A stretch of 64,000 nt of DNA, from the NCBI GenBank assembly GCA_028583605.1, contig CM053337.1, forward strand, positions 13,449,768 to 13,513,767, given 5' to 3'. Below, in pieces: positions 1 to 10,310 of the stretch; positions within the stretch are counted from its first letter, which is position 1; every line of letters begins with the position of its first letter. The translations under genes were made by a program, and so were the position numbers. The notes below the pieces were generated by a model. It had not been told where the DNA came from and ran no database searches. It saw only the letters and a program-made list of their open reading frames with translations. This DNA is from Dastarcus helophoroides. Lineage: Eukaryota; Arthropoda; Insecta; Coleoptera; Bothrideridae.

Positions 1-3000
1 CACCTTAAAAAATGTTGCAAATTATCAAAATACTTGATCCATAAATTTAGTGACAATTTGATATAATCAATTTTTCTTAGGCAAGTCACGGTGGTTGTAG
101 TTTGAAGGGGGTGTATTTTAGGGACACATGTTTATAAACAGAAAAAGTATAGCTCCAACACTACGCTCTTAGAATATGTACATCGAATTTTGAGGCACAC
201 TGCATTCATCCGTGGGGGTGACGTTGGTATTTTCGTTATTTTCTGCAGTTTGAAGGGGGTGCATTTTAGGACACTTATTTATAGACAGAAAAAGCCTTAT
301 TTTAGCCACACCACTACGCTCTTAGAATATGTGCATCGAATTTTGAATCATTCTGTATTCGTCCGTGAGGATGACGGTCATGTTTTCGTTATTTTTGGGC
401 TCCTAATGCATTCCTTATACTCTTGTAGAGTTCGCATAATAGCGCCTCCAAACTACGTACTCTCTTTGTTTCTGTGTTGTTTATTGTGATCAAAACATAT
501 TTTAAACAAACGAATTTTAAAAAACACAAAAAGAAAGGATCAAATTCAACATTTTTAAAAAAAGACGAATTCAAAGAATAAACCACAATTTCGAAAAATA
601 GAGCAATTTTATATAACAAGTCGAATTTAACACAATCTATGTTTTTACGCAAATTACGATGGTTGTAGTCCGAAGGGGTACATTTCAGGTTAAATGTTTA
701 TAGAAATAAAAAGTTTTAATTTAACTTCAAAAATATACCATTAAAATATATGCATCGAATTTTGTTTTGTATTCATCCGTGAGGGTGACGGTCGCGGTTT
801 CGTTATTTTTAGGCTCCCAATGCGTTCTTTATACTCTTCGAGAATTTGCATAATAGCGCCCCCGAACAACGTACTCCCTTGGCTCTGTGTTGTTTTTTCT
901 GGGCAAAAATATTTTAACCAAAAATGACTTTTAAAAAACAACGAAATTTCCCAGAAAGGATCAAATCCGACATCTAAAAAAAAAAGACGAATTCTCAGAA
1001 TAAACTACAATGTCGAAAAATGAACCAATTTTATAACAAGTCGAATTTAACAGAATTTATTTTCTTACGCAAATTACGATAGTTGTGGTCCGAAGGGGTT
1101 AGATTTCAGGGTAAATGTTTATAGAAATAAAAGGTCTTATTTTAACTTCAACAATAAGACATTAAAATATATGCATTGAATTTTGAATCATTCTGTATTC
1201 ATCCGTGAGGGTGACGGTCGCGGATTCGTTATTTTTGGGCCCCTAATGCGTTTCTTATACTCTTCTAGAGTTCGCATAATACCGCCCCCGAACAACGTAC
1301 TCCCTTTGTCTCTGTGTTGTTTTTTCTGAGCAAAAATATTTTAACCAAAAATGACTTTTAAAAAACCACGAAATTTCCCAGCAGGGATCAAATTCGACAT
1401 TTAAAAAAAAAGACGAATTTGAAGAATAAATCAGAATGTCGAAAAATGGACCAATTTTATAACAAGTCGAATTTAACAGAAACGATTTTCTTACGCAAAT
1501 TACGATGGTTTTAGTCCGAAGGGGGTACATTTCAGGTTAAATGTTTATAGAAATAAAAGTCCTTATTTAATTTCAACAATATGCCATTAAAATATATGCA
1601 TTGAATTTTGAATCATTCTGCATTCATCCGTGGGGGTGACGGTCGCGGTTTCGTTATTTTTGGGCTCCCAATGCGTTCTTTATACTCTTCTAGAGTTCGC
1701 ATAATAGCGCCCCCGAACAACGTACTCCCTTTGTCTCTGTATTATTTTTTCTGAGCAAAAATATTTTAACCAAAAATGACTTTTAAAAAACAACGAAATT
1801 TCCCAGAAAGGATCAAATTCGACGTAAAAAAAACAAATTCGACATTAAAGAAAAACGAATTCTAAAAATAAACCACAATGTCGAAAAATGGACCAATTTT
1901 ATAACAAGTCGAATTTAACAGAATCGATTTTCTTACGCAAATTACGATGGTTTTAGTCCGAAGGGGGTACATTTCAGGTTAAATGTTTATAGAAATAAAA
2001 AGTCCTAATTTAACTTCAACAATATGCCATTAAAATATATGCATTGAATTTTGAATCATTCTGCATTCATCTGTGAGGGTGACGGTCGTGGTTTCGTTAT
2101 TTTTGGGCTCCCAATGCGTTCTTTATACTCTTCTAGAGTTCGCATAATAGCGCCCCCGAACAACGTACTCCCTTTGTCTCTGTGTTGTTTTTTCTGAGCA
2201 AAAATATTTTAACCAAAAATGACTTTTAAAAAACAACGAAGTTTCCCAGAAAGAATCAAATTCGACGTAAAAAAAACAAATTCGACATTAAAAAAAAACC
2301 AATTCTAAAAATAAACCACAATGTCGAAAAATGGACCAATTTTATAACAAGTCGAATTTAACAGAAACGATTTTCTTACGCAAATTACGATGGTTTTAGT
2401 CCGAAGGGGGTATATTTCAGGTTAAATGTTTATAGAAATAAAAAGTCCTAATTTAACTTCAACAATATGCCATTAAAATATATGCATCGAATTTTGAATC
2501 ATTCTGTATTCATCCGTGATGGTGACGGTCGTGGTTTCGTTATTTTTGGGCTCCCAATGCGTTCTTTATACTCTTCTAGAGTTCGCATAATAGCGCCCCC
2601 GAACAACGTACTCTTTTTGTCTCTGTGTTGTTTTTTCTGGGCAAAAATATTTTAAACAAAAATGACTTTTAAGAAAACACGAACTTTCCCAGAAAGGATC
2701 AAATTCGACGTTAAAAAAAACAAATTCGACATTAAAAAAAAAATTCTAAAAATAAACTACAATGTCGAAAAATAGACCAATGTTATAACAAGTCGAATTT
2801 AACACAAACTATTTTCTTACGCAAGTTACAAATTGCAAATTATAAATTAAAATTAAATTGGTTGTAGTTCGAAGGGGGTACATTTCAGGTTAAATATTTA
2901 TAGAAAGAAAATGTCCTATTTGAACTTAAAAAATATGCTATTAAAATATATGCATCGAATTTTGAATCATTCTGTATTCATCCGTGAAGGTGACGGTCGT

Positions 3001-3070
3001 GTTTTCGTTATTTTTGGACTCCTAGTGCGTTCCTTATACGCTTGCAGAGTTCTTGTAAGAACGTTCCCGA
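1..3070. repeat. Satellite A, about 430-bp tandem repeat
   Basis: A tandem array is read from a conserved anchor (ATTCATCCGTGAGGGTGAC and variants) at 204, 357, 771, 1197, 1622, 2065, 2508 and 2976. Spacing is about 414-468 bp after a first short unit of 153 bp that lacks the middle of the monomer. Each monomer has a GC-richer half (GTGACGGTCG, then TCTAGAGTTCGCATAATAGC) and an A/T-rich half ending in short GTCGAATTTAAC blocks. Neighbouring central units are clearly more alike than the outer ones, as expected when edge units drift. The array starts before the window. Short reading frames here are repeat by-products. A truncated relative occurs near 46.8 kb. Confidence 0.93.
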
Positions 3071-4223
3071 AAAAAATCTCGAATTTTAAATCGATAGTTT
3101 CCAGAGAACAAATTTCAAGAAAAAAAATCAAATTTGAAGAAATCAAAATGAACTTTTGAGAAAATGACGACGCCAAATTTCGATAAAAAAAAACAAATTT
3201 CGAGGAAAAAGTCGAAATGTGCAGATAAGTCTAAATTTTGATTTTTTTTCTTTTATAGAGTTCCGCTTCTTAAAAGGAAATAATCTGACTCTCGTGTCCG
3301 CCCTTTGTCTGATATCGTAATAGTTGTCGAGAAAAAAAATGGCGAAAAATAGGTCATAGCATTCCAAGGCTTTTGGCCGATGCGGTATCAATTCCTTTCA
3401 AATAAAAATCTCGATTTAACCAAAGGATAGAGTGCAGATCAAATTTGTCTCTTACACTATTTCATTTAACTGAGCATTTTCGGAGTCATCACAGGTTTAT
3501 TAAATTGCACGCAACAGAGTAATTGCGTTTTTTTTCAATTTATTTAACATTTCTTCGGCCCAGTTGAAAATATTTAATTTTTTTTTGGTTTGTTGACAAT
3601 TTTCTAAACAGTTTTTGAAATGCGACTACGTGATATTTAAATTTATTGAAAACATCACTTCATGACAGTTCACAAATTAAGAGGTTAGTTTATTTTACAT
3701 AGAATAGTAATAATGAAAAATAGGAGACCAAAAAATTAGATATGGAAAAAATAAAAATTTTTGTTTTTTTGATAAATTAGGAAAATATAAAAAAATACAT
3801 AAAAAGGTTGTAGCACTGGTCAATAAGGGTCTACCATGAAGAATAGAGTAATTGCGGTTGGAAATTTTAGCATAATCGAGAAGATTTCATAAACTGTATT
3901 GGTCATCGACTCATGAATGCTTTGTATTTGAGACATCGTCAACACAGTTACTAATTCCATAAGTATTGCGATTGATTGTAGAAAAAAGTGTGTATTTGAA
4001 AATGACCAATTATTTTTTAATTATAACATAAGAAAATTTCGATAAAATTTCAAATTTACTTATGAGCAAAAATGGTTTAATTTGTGTTTAATGGCTGCTC
4101 ACTGTAGTAATTGATACGGAACCCCAATTGCGCGAGTCTGAGTAGTCCTTGACTGATCGCAGAATTTTACTGTTACAATGTTTCATCCATACAAAGCTGA
4201 TCAAATTTCAATAATTCAAATAT
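3071..4223. other. Low-copy AT-rich spacer, no gene seen
   Basis: After satellite A decays into A-rich text (3070-3240), the rest is not visibly repetitive and holds no protein-like frame. One oddity is at about 3823-3846. There AAGGGTCTACCATGAAGAAT matches the 36-bp unit of the small array at 30.8 kb at nearly every base, suggesting a stray copy. I see nothing else I can support. Confidence 0.5.
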
Positions 4224-4316
4224 AAATCCTGTCGCCTGAAACCAAAAAAGATTAAAAAAGATAACAGAGGTTGCTCTAACGCGTTTCGATGGCCAGGCTA
4301 TCATCTTCAGAGAGCT
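4224..4316 (-). mobile_element. Penelope-like foldback element, single arm (copy 1)
   Basis: One arm of the foldback family found again at 34.8, 45.6, 54.7 and 56.2 kb. On the minus strand it reads CTGAAGA, a short stem-loop, then CGAAACGCGTTAG, followed by a CAACCTCTGTT block, a T-rich stretch, TCTTTTTTGG and TTTCAGGCGAC. CTGANGA-stem-GAAA is the hammerhead ribozyme core layout known from Penelope-like elements and retrozymes. Here one extra base lies between core and stem II and the stem has an A/C mismatch, so activity is doubtful. No coding sequence accompanies it. Assignment to Penelope-like elements rests on this motif only. Confidence 0.55.
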
Positions 4317-5068
4317 AGTCAAAGGTTAGGAATTTCAATGTTATTTATAGCATAAACATGTCTCTTGATTTCAGCATTTTTGATTCTAAACCATTTAAAA
4401 CACATTCAAAAATAATAATGCGTTTGGTTTATTTTTCTAATGAAATTGTTGCAGAATTGACACACCTAGAAAGGAGCTACGTGTCAGAAACAAATTCGTC
4501 AATATGCAAAGAATTCGCCAAAGGCACCAAACTTTGCCAAATGCGTTTAAAGCTCAAGGGCTAGGAATCCATCTGGGTATCTTGTACAGTTGAGTAGAAC
4601 CAGAACACCACCAAGTGATTGTTTGATGTTGTTACGCCCTCCGCTGAACCCCCAATTAACCGGTAGCTGTTAGTTAAAGTCTAATCACGTCTTGATTGCT
4701 ACCTGTTCACGCCCAGATTCTGCTAAATTAATACACAATTTTATGTCTCAATTAACCGACCTGAGACCGTAAATACTTGATTATTGTCAATTATTATTGC
4801 AAAGATATCAGGGGGCAAGAAATTTTATCGACTCGTTCCATATGCTGGGGACGATAAATTTCGCAAATGATGATTTACAGCTTTTGAGGTGCAAAAGAAA
4901 TATGTGCATCTATCTCCTCTTTGTTAATAAGTTCGAAGTGGGTGAGTAAACAAACCGATGAATTCGCGACGAGGCACATACTGTCACGCTTTGAATTTAA
5001 ATAGCGCGCCATTACGCGCAGACATAACTCATACTAACTAAATCAAATATGCTTTCTCATACATAAAA
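4317..5068. other. Low-copy region, no gene established
   Basis: Balanced-composition DNA without visible repeats. A 68-codon frame at 4358-4564 has no recognisable motif and I do not call it a gene. A 61-nt open segment (4881-4941) lies between an AG and a GTGAGT on the plus strand; it is weak as an exon because the upstream tract is not pyrimidine-rich. TTACGCCCTCCGC at about 4631 resembles common retroelement-end text but has no partner repeat here. Confidence 0.4.
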
Positions 5069-5235
5069 TTAGTTTGGATAAAGATGATAAAACCAGTTTA
5101 ATTAACTAGGCATAGTTTTGAGGAGTTTATGCAGATTGCAGAATGATGTTTTGTTGGAATTCGTTGATACGATCACGTCTCAGCGAACCTCCAAATGTGT
5201 ACTGGGTTGCAAAGTTACGCCCTATCGCGTAAGAC
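5069..5235. repeat. Dispersed repeat family D, copy 1
   Basis: Shares an ordered series of blocks with 28000-28215: ATTAGTTTGGATAAA, a GCA-AGTTTT block, GAGTT-TGCAGA-TGCAGAA, GATGTTTTGTT, ATTCGTTGAT, and further down a CAAAG-T-CGCCCTAT block. A shorter third copy is at 58451-58500. The copies differ by many substitutions and small gaps, as expected of an old dispersed element. There is no coding capacity, no clear termini and no A-tail, so the class (SINE, LINE end or other) is unknown. Confidence 0.65.
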
Positions 5236-5439
5236 ACTGTCATCTATGAAAGCTACGTGAAGAGTTACGGTAGCGTTAGATGAAGTTACTTACTCTTTCT
5301 AGATATTATTACGGGCTTATCGGTTCGAATTGATTATTAAACACTTGCTGAATAATACCCACTTTATTACCAAACTAAACTCGGAACACTACAACTAAAT
5401 AATGAACTCACTTATAGACCTCTAACTCACTAACTATAC

Positions 5440-5600
5440 TGTCTAACTGACTGACTGACTAACTGATTCGAGGGAAAGGCGACCGCCTTATATAGTTTTG
5501 GCTCCCGGCTTCTAGAACTTTTCAGCAGATAAGGCTTATCGTTTGCCGAAATTTCTGGAACGCTTATCTGCCGTTTGCTTCGTTATCGAGGCCGCTTTCA
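5440..5600 (+). promoter_or_regulatory. Possible TATA-containing retroelement/promoter fragment
   Basis: A run of CTGA/CTAA tetranucleotides (5445-5468) is followed by GGCGACCGCC, a TATATAG box at 5489-5495, and three TTCTAGAA/TTCTGGAA strings (5520, 5553 and 5617 areas) that resemble paired heat-shock half-sites. GCAGATAAG near 5526 and CTTATCTGC near 5563 form an inverted repeat. The layout resembles the promoter part of an insect LTR, but I see no second LTR, primer-binding site or pol sequence. This is inference; it could equally be unique DNA. Confidence 0.2.
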
Positions 5601-5780
5601 CCTTATCAGATCTTTCTAGAAAATTTTCTTTAGTACTAAATTCTATAATTTACATTTCGTTACAATATATTAGTTTGGGAGCATCTGGGGAAATTTTTCA
5701 AGACAAAACGTATCCTAATAACGATCTCATAAAATTACGTACCAATTTGTGTCGAAATCCCTTCAGTAATTGAGAGGGAA

Positions 5781-5832
5781 ACGCCCCCATACAGACAGGC
5801 AGACAAAGACACTTTCGTATTTATATATCAAT
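5781..5832 (+). mobile_element. Possible LINE 3' end remnant
   Basis: CCCCCATACAGACAGGCAGA followed by ACACTTTCGTATTTATATA resembles the 3' tail text of RTE-type non-LTR elements common in insects (a run of ACAGACAGAC, then CTTTCG-ATTTATAATA). Only this short stretch is present, with no reverse transcriptase upstream. The resemblance is from memory and was not tested against a library. Confidence 0.25.
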
Positions 5833-6904
5833 GGAGTTGTCTACAATAAAGCGATTAGAAGCACGATCTGCTTTTGGTACAGTCGTAACAACTAAATGTT
5901 TAGACAAAGTATTGCTACAAACAACATCGACTGTACGAGTCTATGTAAGAATGCCCTAACATATTTAAAATATTTCAAACGTGAGAAAATTCCTTCGTGC
6001 GATTAGGCCCCTATTACGTATTCAGGGGCGACTCATTTCGGAAATTTATTCAAGCCAACTTGTCCCTTGATAAATACTTGGAAGCACGCAAAAGAAATAT
6101 TTCAGGATCACATGTTTCGATTTCGAAAAAAGCGAAAAAAAAAAACGTCCCCAAATACGTCGTATATACGTGTACGCGGGTAATGACAGTCCGCGCAACA
6201 TTTCATTTGTTTCTCATCAGCGAGTTCATTTAAATAATTGCGCCGCCCTAAAAACGAAATGCGCTCTTCAGCTGCTTATATATTGTCCGTTTGGCTCTCG
6301 CAGATTGTTAATCATATAAAAATGCGTTTTAAATTGATACTTGAACTGACGAGGAAAGATGGCCCCAATTGATATCATATCACGTATTACAAAAAAATTT
6401 GGTGTCGATCTATCTTTAAGGTTCTCAGACATTTTTTATTTAAAGCAATTTAGAAAAAGTGAGCTAGCACCTAATGAAAAATTAGAAATAGGTAAAAAAT
6501 AATTTATGTTTTAGACAGGACATTAAAGTTCCTTTCTTAAATGGCTATTATTCGTCTAGGAGTTTTTTTTTACTGCTTCAATCACTGCACATAACTCCGC
6601 ATAGATAGGTTAACTTGAAAGGAAAATTAATTTAGTTGTTAATAGGTCTCTAGTGTATTTCAGCTCACTAATTAACAACTGTAGATGGGGCATCAGTCTG
6701 GTGATTTCATCATTATTCTCTTCGTCAATTTTACAAATGAGCGTCAGTCGGTTCGGTTAGTTTCAACAAATATTAACTCGAAAGTTAATTATCGCACTAC
6801 CATAACGTAGGCGACCAACTCGTCCTCAACAAATGAGTAATTTGTTAAACGTACATAGATAGTACTTCAACGGTTGTAAAATGAATAATTTATCGCAAAC
6901 CGAG
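5833..6904. other. Low-copy region with a short frame
   Basis: No repeat units visible. A TATATATT/ATATAAAA context near 6275-6320 precedes the short reading frame at 6359-6502, listed separately. A 78-codon frame at 5997-6233 has low-complexity Lys-rich text and no start context, and I do not support it. The rest of the interval, including 6503-6904, shows nothing further. Confidence 0.4.
6359..6502 (+). CDS. Hypothetical 47-codon reading frame
   Basis: I do not recognise this peptide. It begins MAPIDIISRITKKFGVDLSL and ends LEIGKK, with mixed composition unlike the repeat-derived frames around it. The start sits in a good metazoan context (AAAGATGGCC, with A at -3 and G at +4). A CATATAAAAA string lies about 45 bases upstream. 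An AG-GTAAAA string at 6491-6496 near the 3' end could serve as a 5' splice site, making this the first coding exon of a longer gene rather than a complete small protein; no downstream exon was found. Chance occurrence is quite possible at this length. Confidence 0.15.
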   Translation: MAPIDIISRITKKFGVDLSLRFSDIFYLKQFRKSELAPNEKLEIGKK

Positions 6905-9900
6905 GTGAAGTTCAACGAATCTATCTTCTCGGGGATTTAAACCACCCGCCTTCGAGTTAGGTGTTGGCACTTTTGCCAGTAAATAACAAACGCAATCTCG
7001 GAAATTGCACGCTCAAGGCGAAACTGCACGCCCATGGCGAAACTGCACGCTCCTAGCGAAACTAAATGCTTCTAGCGAAACTGCACCTCCGCCAAGAGCG
7101 TTAGCATGGACCAAAAATGTCCACCGAGTGCCATGCTGTCGAAAATGACCGATTTGAATTAATCGTTCTTGGGGACTTAAACCAGCCACCTTCGGGTTAG
7201 ATCTCAGCACTATTTCTGGTAAATAACAAACGTAATTTCAGAAATTGCACGCTCTTAACGAATTTGCAACTCCGCCAAGAGCGTTGGCATGGACCAAAAA
7301 TGTCCACCAAGCGCCATGCTGCCAAAAATGACCGATTCGAATTAAACGTTCTTTGGGATGTAAACCACACGCCTTCGAGTTAGCTGTTAGCACTATTACC
7401 AGTAAATAACAAAGTTAATCTCAGAAATTGCACGCTCTTAACAAATTTGCAATTCCGCCAAGAGCGTTGGCATGGATCAAAAATGTCCACCAAGCGCCAC
7501 GCGATCGGGAAATCAAAAATGACTTGAATTAACCACAATTAAAAATCCCCAAGAATTAAAAAAGACACGCGAGTACACGAGATATTTCACTTGTGGGGAA
7601 CCACGTCGTACGAAGTCACATTCAAAAATCCCGTGGAGTGTCGTAAGATGGATAGTTGGAAGTTCAACGAATTTGTCTTCTTGGGAATTGAAACCACTCG
7701 CCTTAGAGTTAGGTGTTGGCACTTTGGCCAGTAAATAACAAAGGCATTCAAAGAAAGTGCTCATTCTTAGCAAATTTGCACACTCTTAGCACCCTTAGCG
7801 AATTTGCAACTCCGCCAAGAGCGTTGGCATGGATCAAAAATGTCCACCAAGCTCCATGCGATCGGGAGACCAAAAATGATTCAAATTAACCCAAAGTGGA
7901 AATCCCCAAGACTTAATAAAGACACACGAGTCACGAGAAGAAATGCTTTACTTGTGGGGAACCATGTGTGCGAGGTCACGTTCAAGAACCCCGTGGAGCG
8001 TCATACGATGGATAGTTGGAAGTTCAACAAATCTATCTTCTTGGGGATCTAAGCCACTCGCCTTAGAGTTAGGTATTGGCACTTTTGCCACTAAATAATA
8101 AACGTATTCTTAGAAATTGCTCGCTCTCAGTGAGACTGCAACTCCGCCAAGAGCGTCGGCATGGATCAAAAATGTCCACCAAGCGCGATGCTGCCAAAAA
8201 TGACCGATTCGAATTAAACGTTCTTTGGGATGTAAACCAAACGCCTTCGAGTTAGCTGTGGGCACTATTACCCGTAAATAACAAAGTTAATCTCAGAAAT
8301 TGCACGCTATTAACAAATTTGCAACTCCGCCAAGAGCGTTGGCATGGATCAAAAATGTCCACCAAGCGCCACGCGATCGGGAAACCAAAAATGACTCGAA
8401 TTAACCACAATTAAAAATCCCCAAAAATTAAAAAAGACACGCGAGTACACGAGATATTTCACTTGTGGGGAACCACGTCGTACGAAGTCACATTCAAGAA
8501 TCCCGTGGAGTGTCGTAAGATGGATAGTTGGAAGTTCAACGAATTTGTCTTCTTGGGAATTTAAACCACTCGCCTTAGAGTTAGGTGTTGGCACTTTGGC
8601 CAGTAAATAACAAAGGCATTCAAAGAAAGTGCTCATTCTTAGCAAATTTGCACACTCTTAGCACCCTTAGCGAATTTGCAACTCCGCCAAGAGCGTTGGC
8701 ATGGATCAAAAATGTCCACCAAGCTCCATGCGATCGGGAGACCAAAAATGATTCAAATTAACCCAAAGTGGAAATCCCCAAGACTTAATAAAGACACACG
8801 AGTCACGAGAAGAAATGCTTTACTTGTGGGGAACCATGTGTGCGAGGTCACGTTCAAGAACCCCGTGGAGCGTCATACGATGGATAGTTGGAAGTTCAAC
8901 AAATCTATCTTCTTGGGGATCTAAGCCACTCGCCTTAGAGTTAGGTAATGGCACTTTTGCCACTAAATAATAAACGTATTCTTAGAAATTGCGCGCTCTC
9001 AGTGAGACCGCAACTCCGCCAAGAGCGTAGGCATGGATCAAAAATGTCCACCGAGCGCGATGCTGCCAAAAATGACCGATTCGAATTAAACGTTCTTTGG
9101 GATGTAAACCACACGCCTTCGAGTTATCTGTTGGCACTATTACCAGTAAATAACAAAATTAATCTCAGAAATTGCACGCTCTTAACAAATTTGCAACTCC
9201 GCCAAGAGCATTGGCATGGATCAAAAATGTCCACCAAGCCCCACGCAATCGAGAAACCAAAAATGACTCGAATTAACCACAATTAAAAATCCCCAAAAAT
9301 TAATAAAGACACGAGAGTACACGAGATATTTCACTTGTGGGGAACCACGTCGTGTGAAGTCACGTTCAAGAATCCCGTAGAGTGTCATAAGATGGATAGT
9401 TAGAAGTTTAACGAATCTATCTTCTTGGGGATTTAAACCACTCGCCCTAGAGTCAGGTGTTGGCACTTTTATCAGTAAATAACAAAGAAATTCAAAGAAA
9501 TTGCACATTCTTAGCAAAATTGCACACTCTTAGCACCCTTAGCGAAATTGCAACTCCGCCAAGAGCGCTGGCATGGACCAAAAATGTCCATCAAGCGCCA
9601 TACGATCAGGAGACCAAAAATGATTCAAATTAACCCAAACTGAAAATCCCCAAGACTTAATAAAGACACACAAATCAACGAAAAGAAATACTTTACTTGT
9701 GGGGAACCACGTCGTGCAAAGTCACGTTCAAGAATTCCGTGGAGCGTCATACGATGGATAGTTGGAAGTTCAACGAATTTATCTTCTTGGGGATCTAAGT
9801 CACTCGCCTTAGAGTTAGATATTGGCACTTTAGCCACTAAATAATAAACGTATTCTTAGAAATTGCTCGCTCTCAGTGAGACTGCAACTCCGCCAAGAGC

Positions 9901-10064
9901 GTCGGCATGGATCAAAAATGTCCACCAAGCGCCATGCTGCCAAAAATGACCTATTCGAATTAAACGTTCTTCGAGATGTAAACCACACGCCTTCGAGTTA
10001 GCTGTTGGCACTATTACCAGTAAATAACAAAGTTAATCTCAGAAATTGCACGCTCTTAACAAAT
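6905..10064. repeat. Satellite B, 872-bp higher-order repeat
   Basis: The anchor CCGCCAAGAGCG occurs at 7089, 7272, 7455, 7812, 8144, 8327, 8684, 9016, 9199, 9556 and 9890. The intervals are 183, 183, 357, 332, 183, 357, 332, 183, 357 and 334. The pattern 183+357+332 = 872 bp repeats three times from 7272, so this is a three-monomer higher-order unit. The 357 and 332 forms are the 183 form with a long insertion (AACCACGTCGT, CGTGGAGTGTCG, AGTTGGAAGTTCAACGAA). Identical 82-codon frames at 7804 and 8676 are exactly 872 bp apart and only reflect the repeat. Every unit keeps GCCAAGAGCGTTGGC, a 5-bp-stem hairpin. Before 7090 there is a mini-array of GCGAAACTGCACG. The array stops abruptly at about 10064. 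Confidence 0.95.
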
Positions 10065-10310
10065 GTGTGTCCAACTTCCCCCCTCCCCCACTCTTCAGAA
10101 AATATAAGAACATACATCAATTACTTTTACGTATTCGTTTCTTTTATTTTATTTTTTTTTTCATTTTGTTAATTAGTAAAAGTGAAGAATTAAATCTAGT
10201 GACCTTAACATTATATAAATTTGACAAATAAAAACGTAAAACTTACCAAAGAAAAATTTCCTAATATCTATTTTGAGTTTACGTATTTAACTTATCACCG
10301 ATCAAAAATC
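10065..10310. other. AT-rich leader at the junction with array C
   Basis: Immediately after the broken satellite B monomer comes GTGTGTCCAACTTCCCCCCT with more C-runs, then low-copy AT-rich text with long T runs. It has no gene. It may be the left end of whatever inserted into satellite B, but it does not pair with the GC-rich right end at 14292-14337, so I cannot define inverted termini. Confidence 0.35.

Noticed and set aside
7804..8924. Two identical 82-codon plus-strand frames
   Set aside because: They are exactly 872 bp apart, the satellite B period; the neighbouring satellite copies break the frame.
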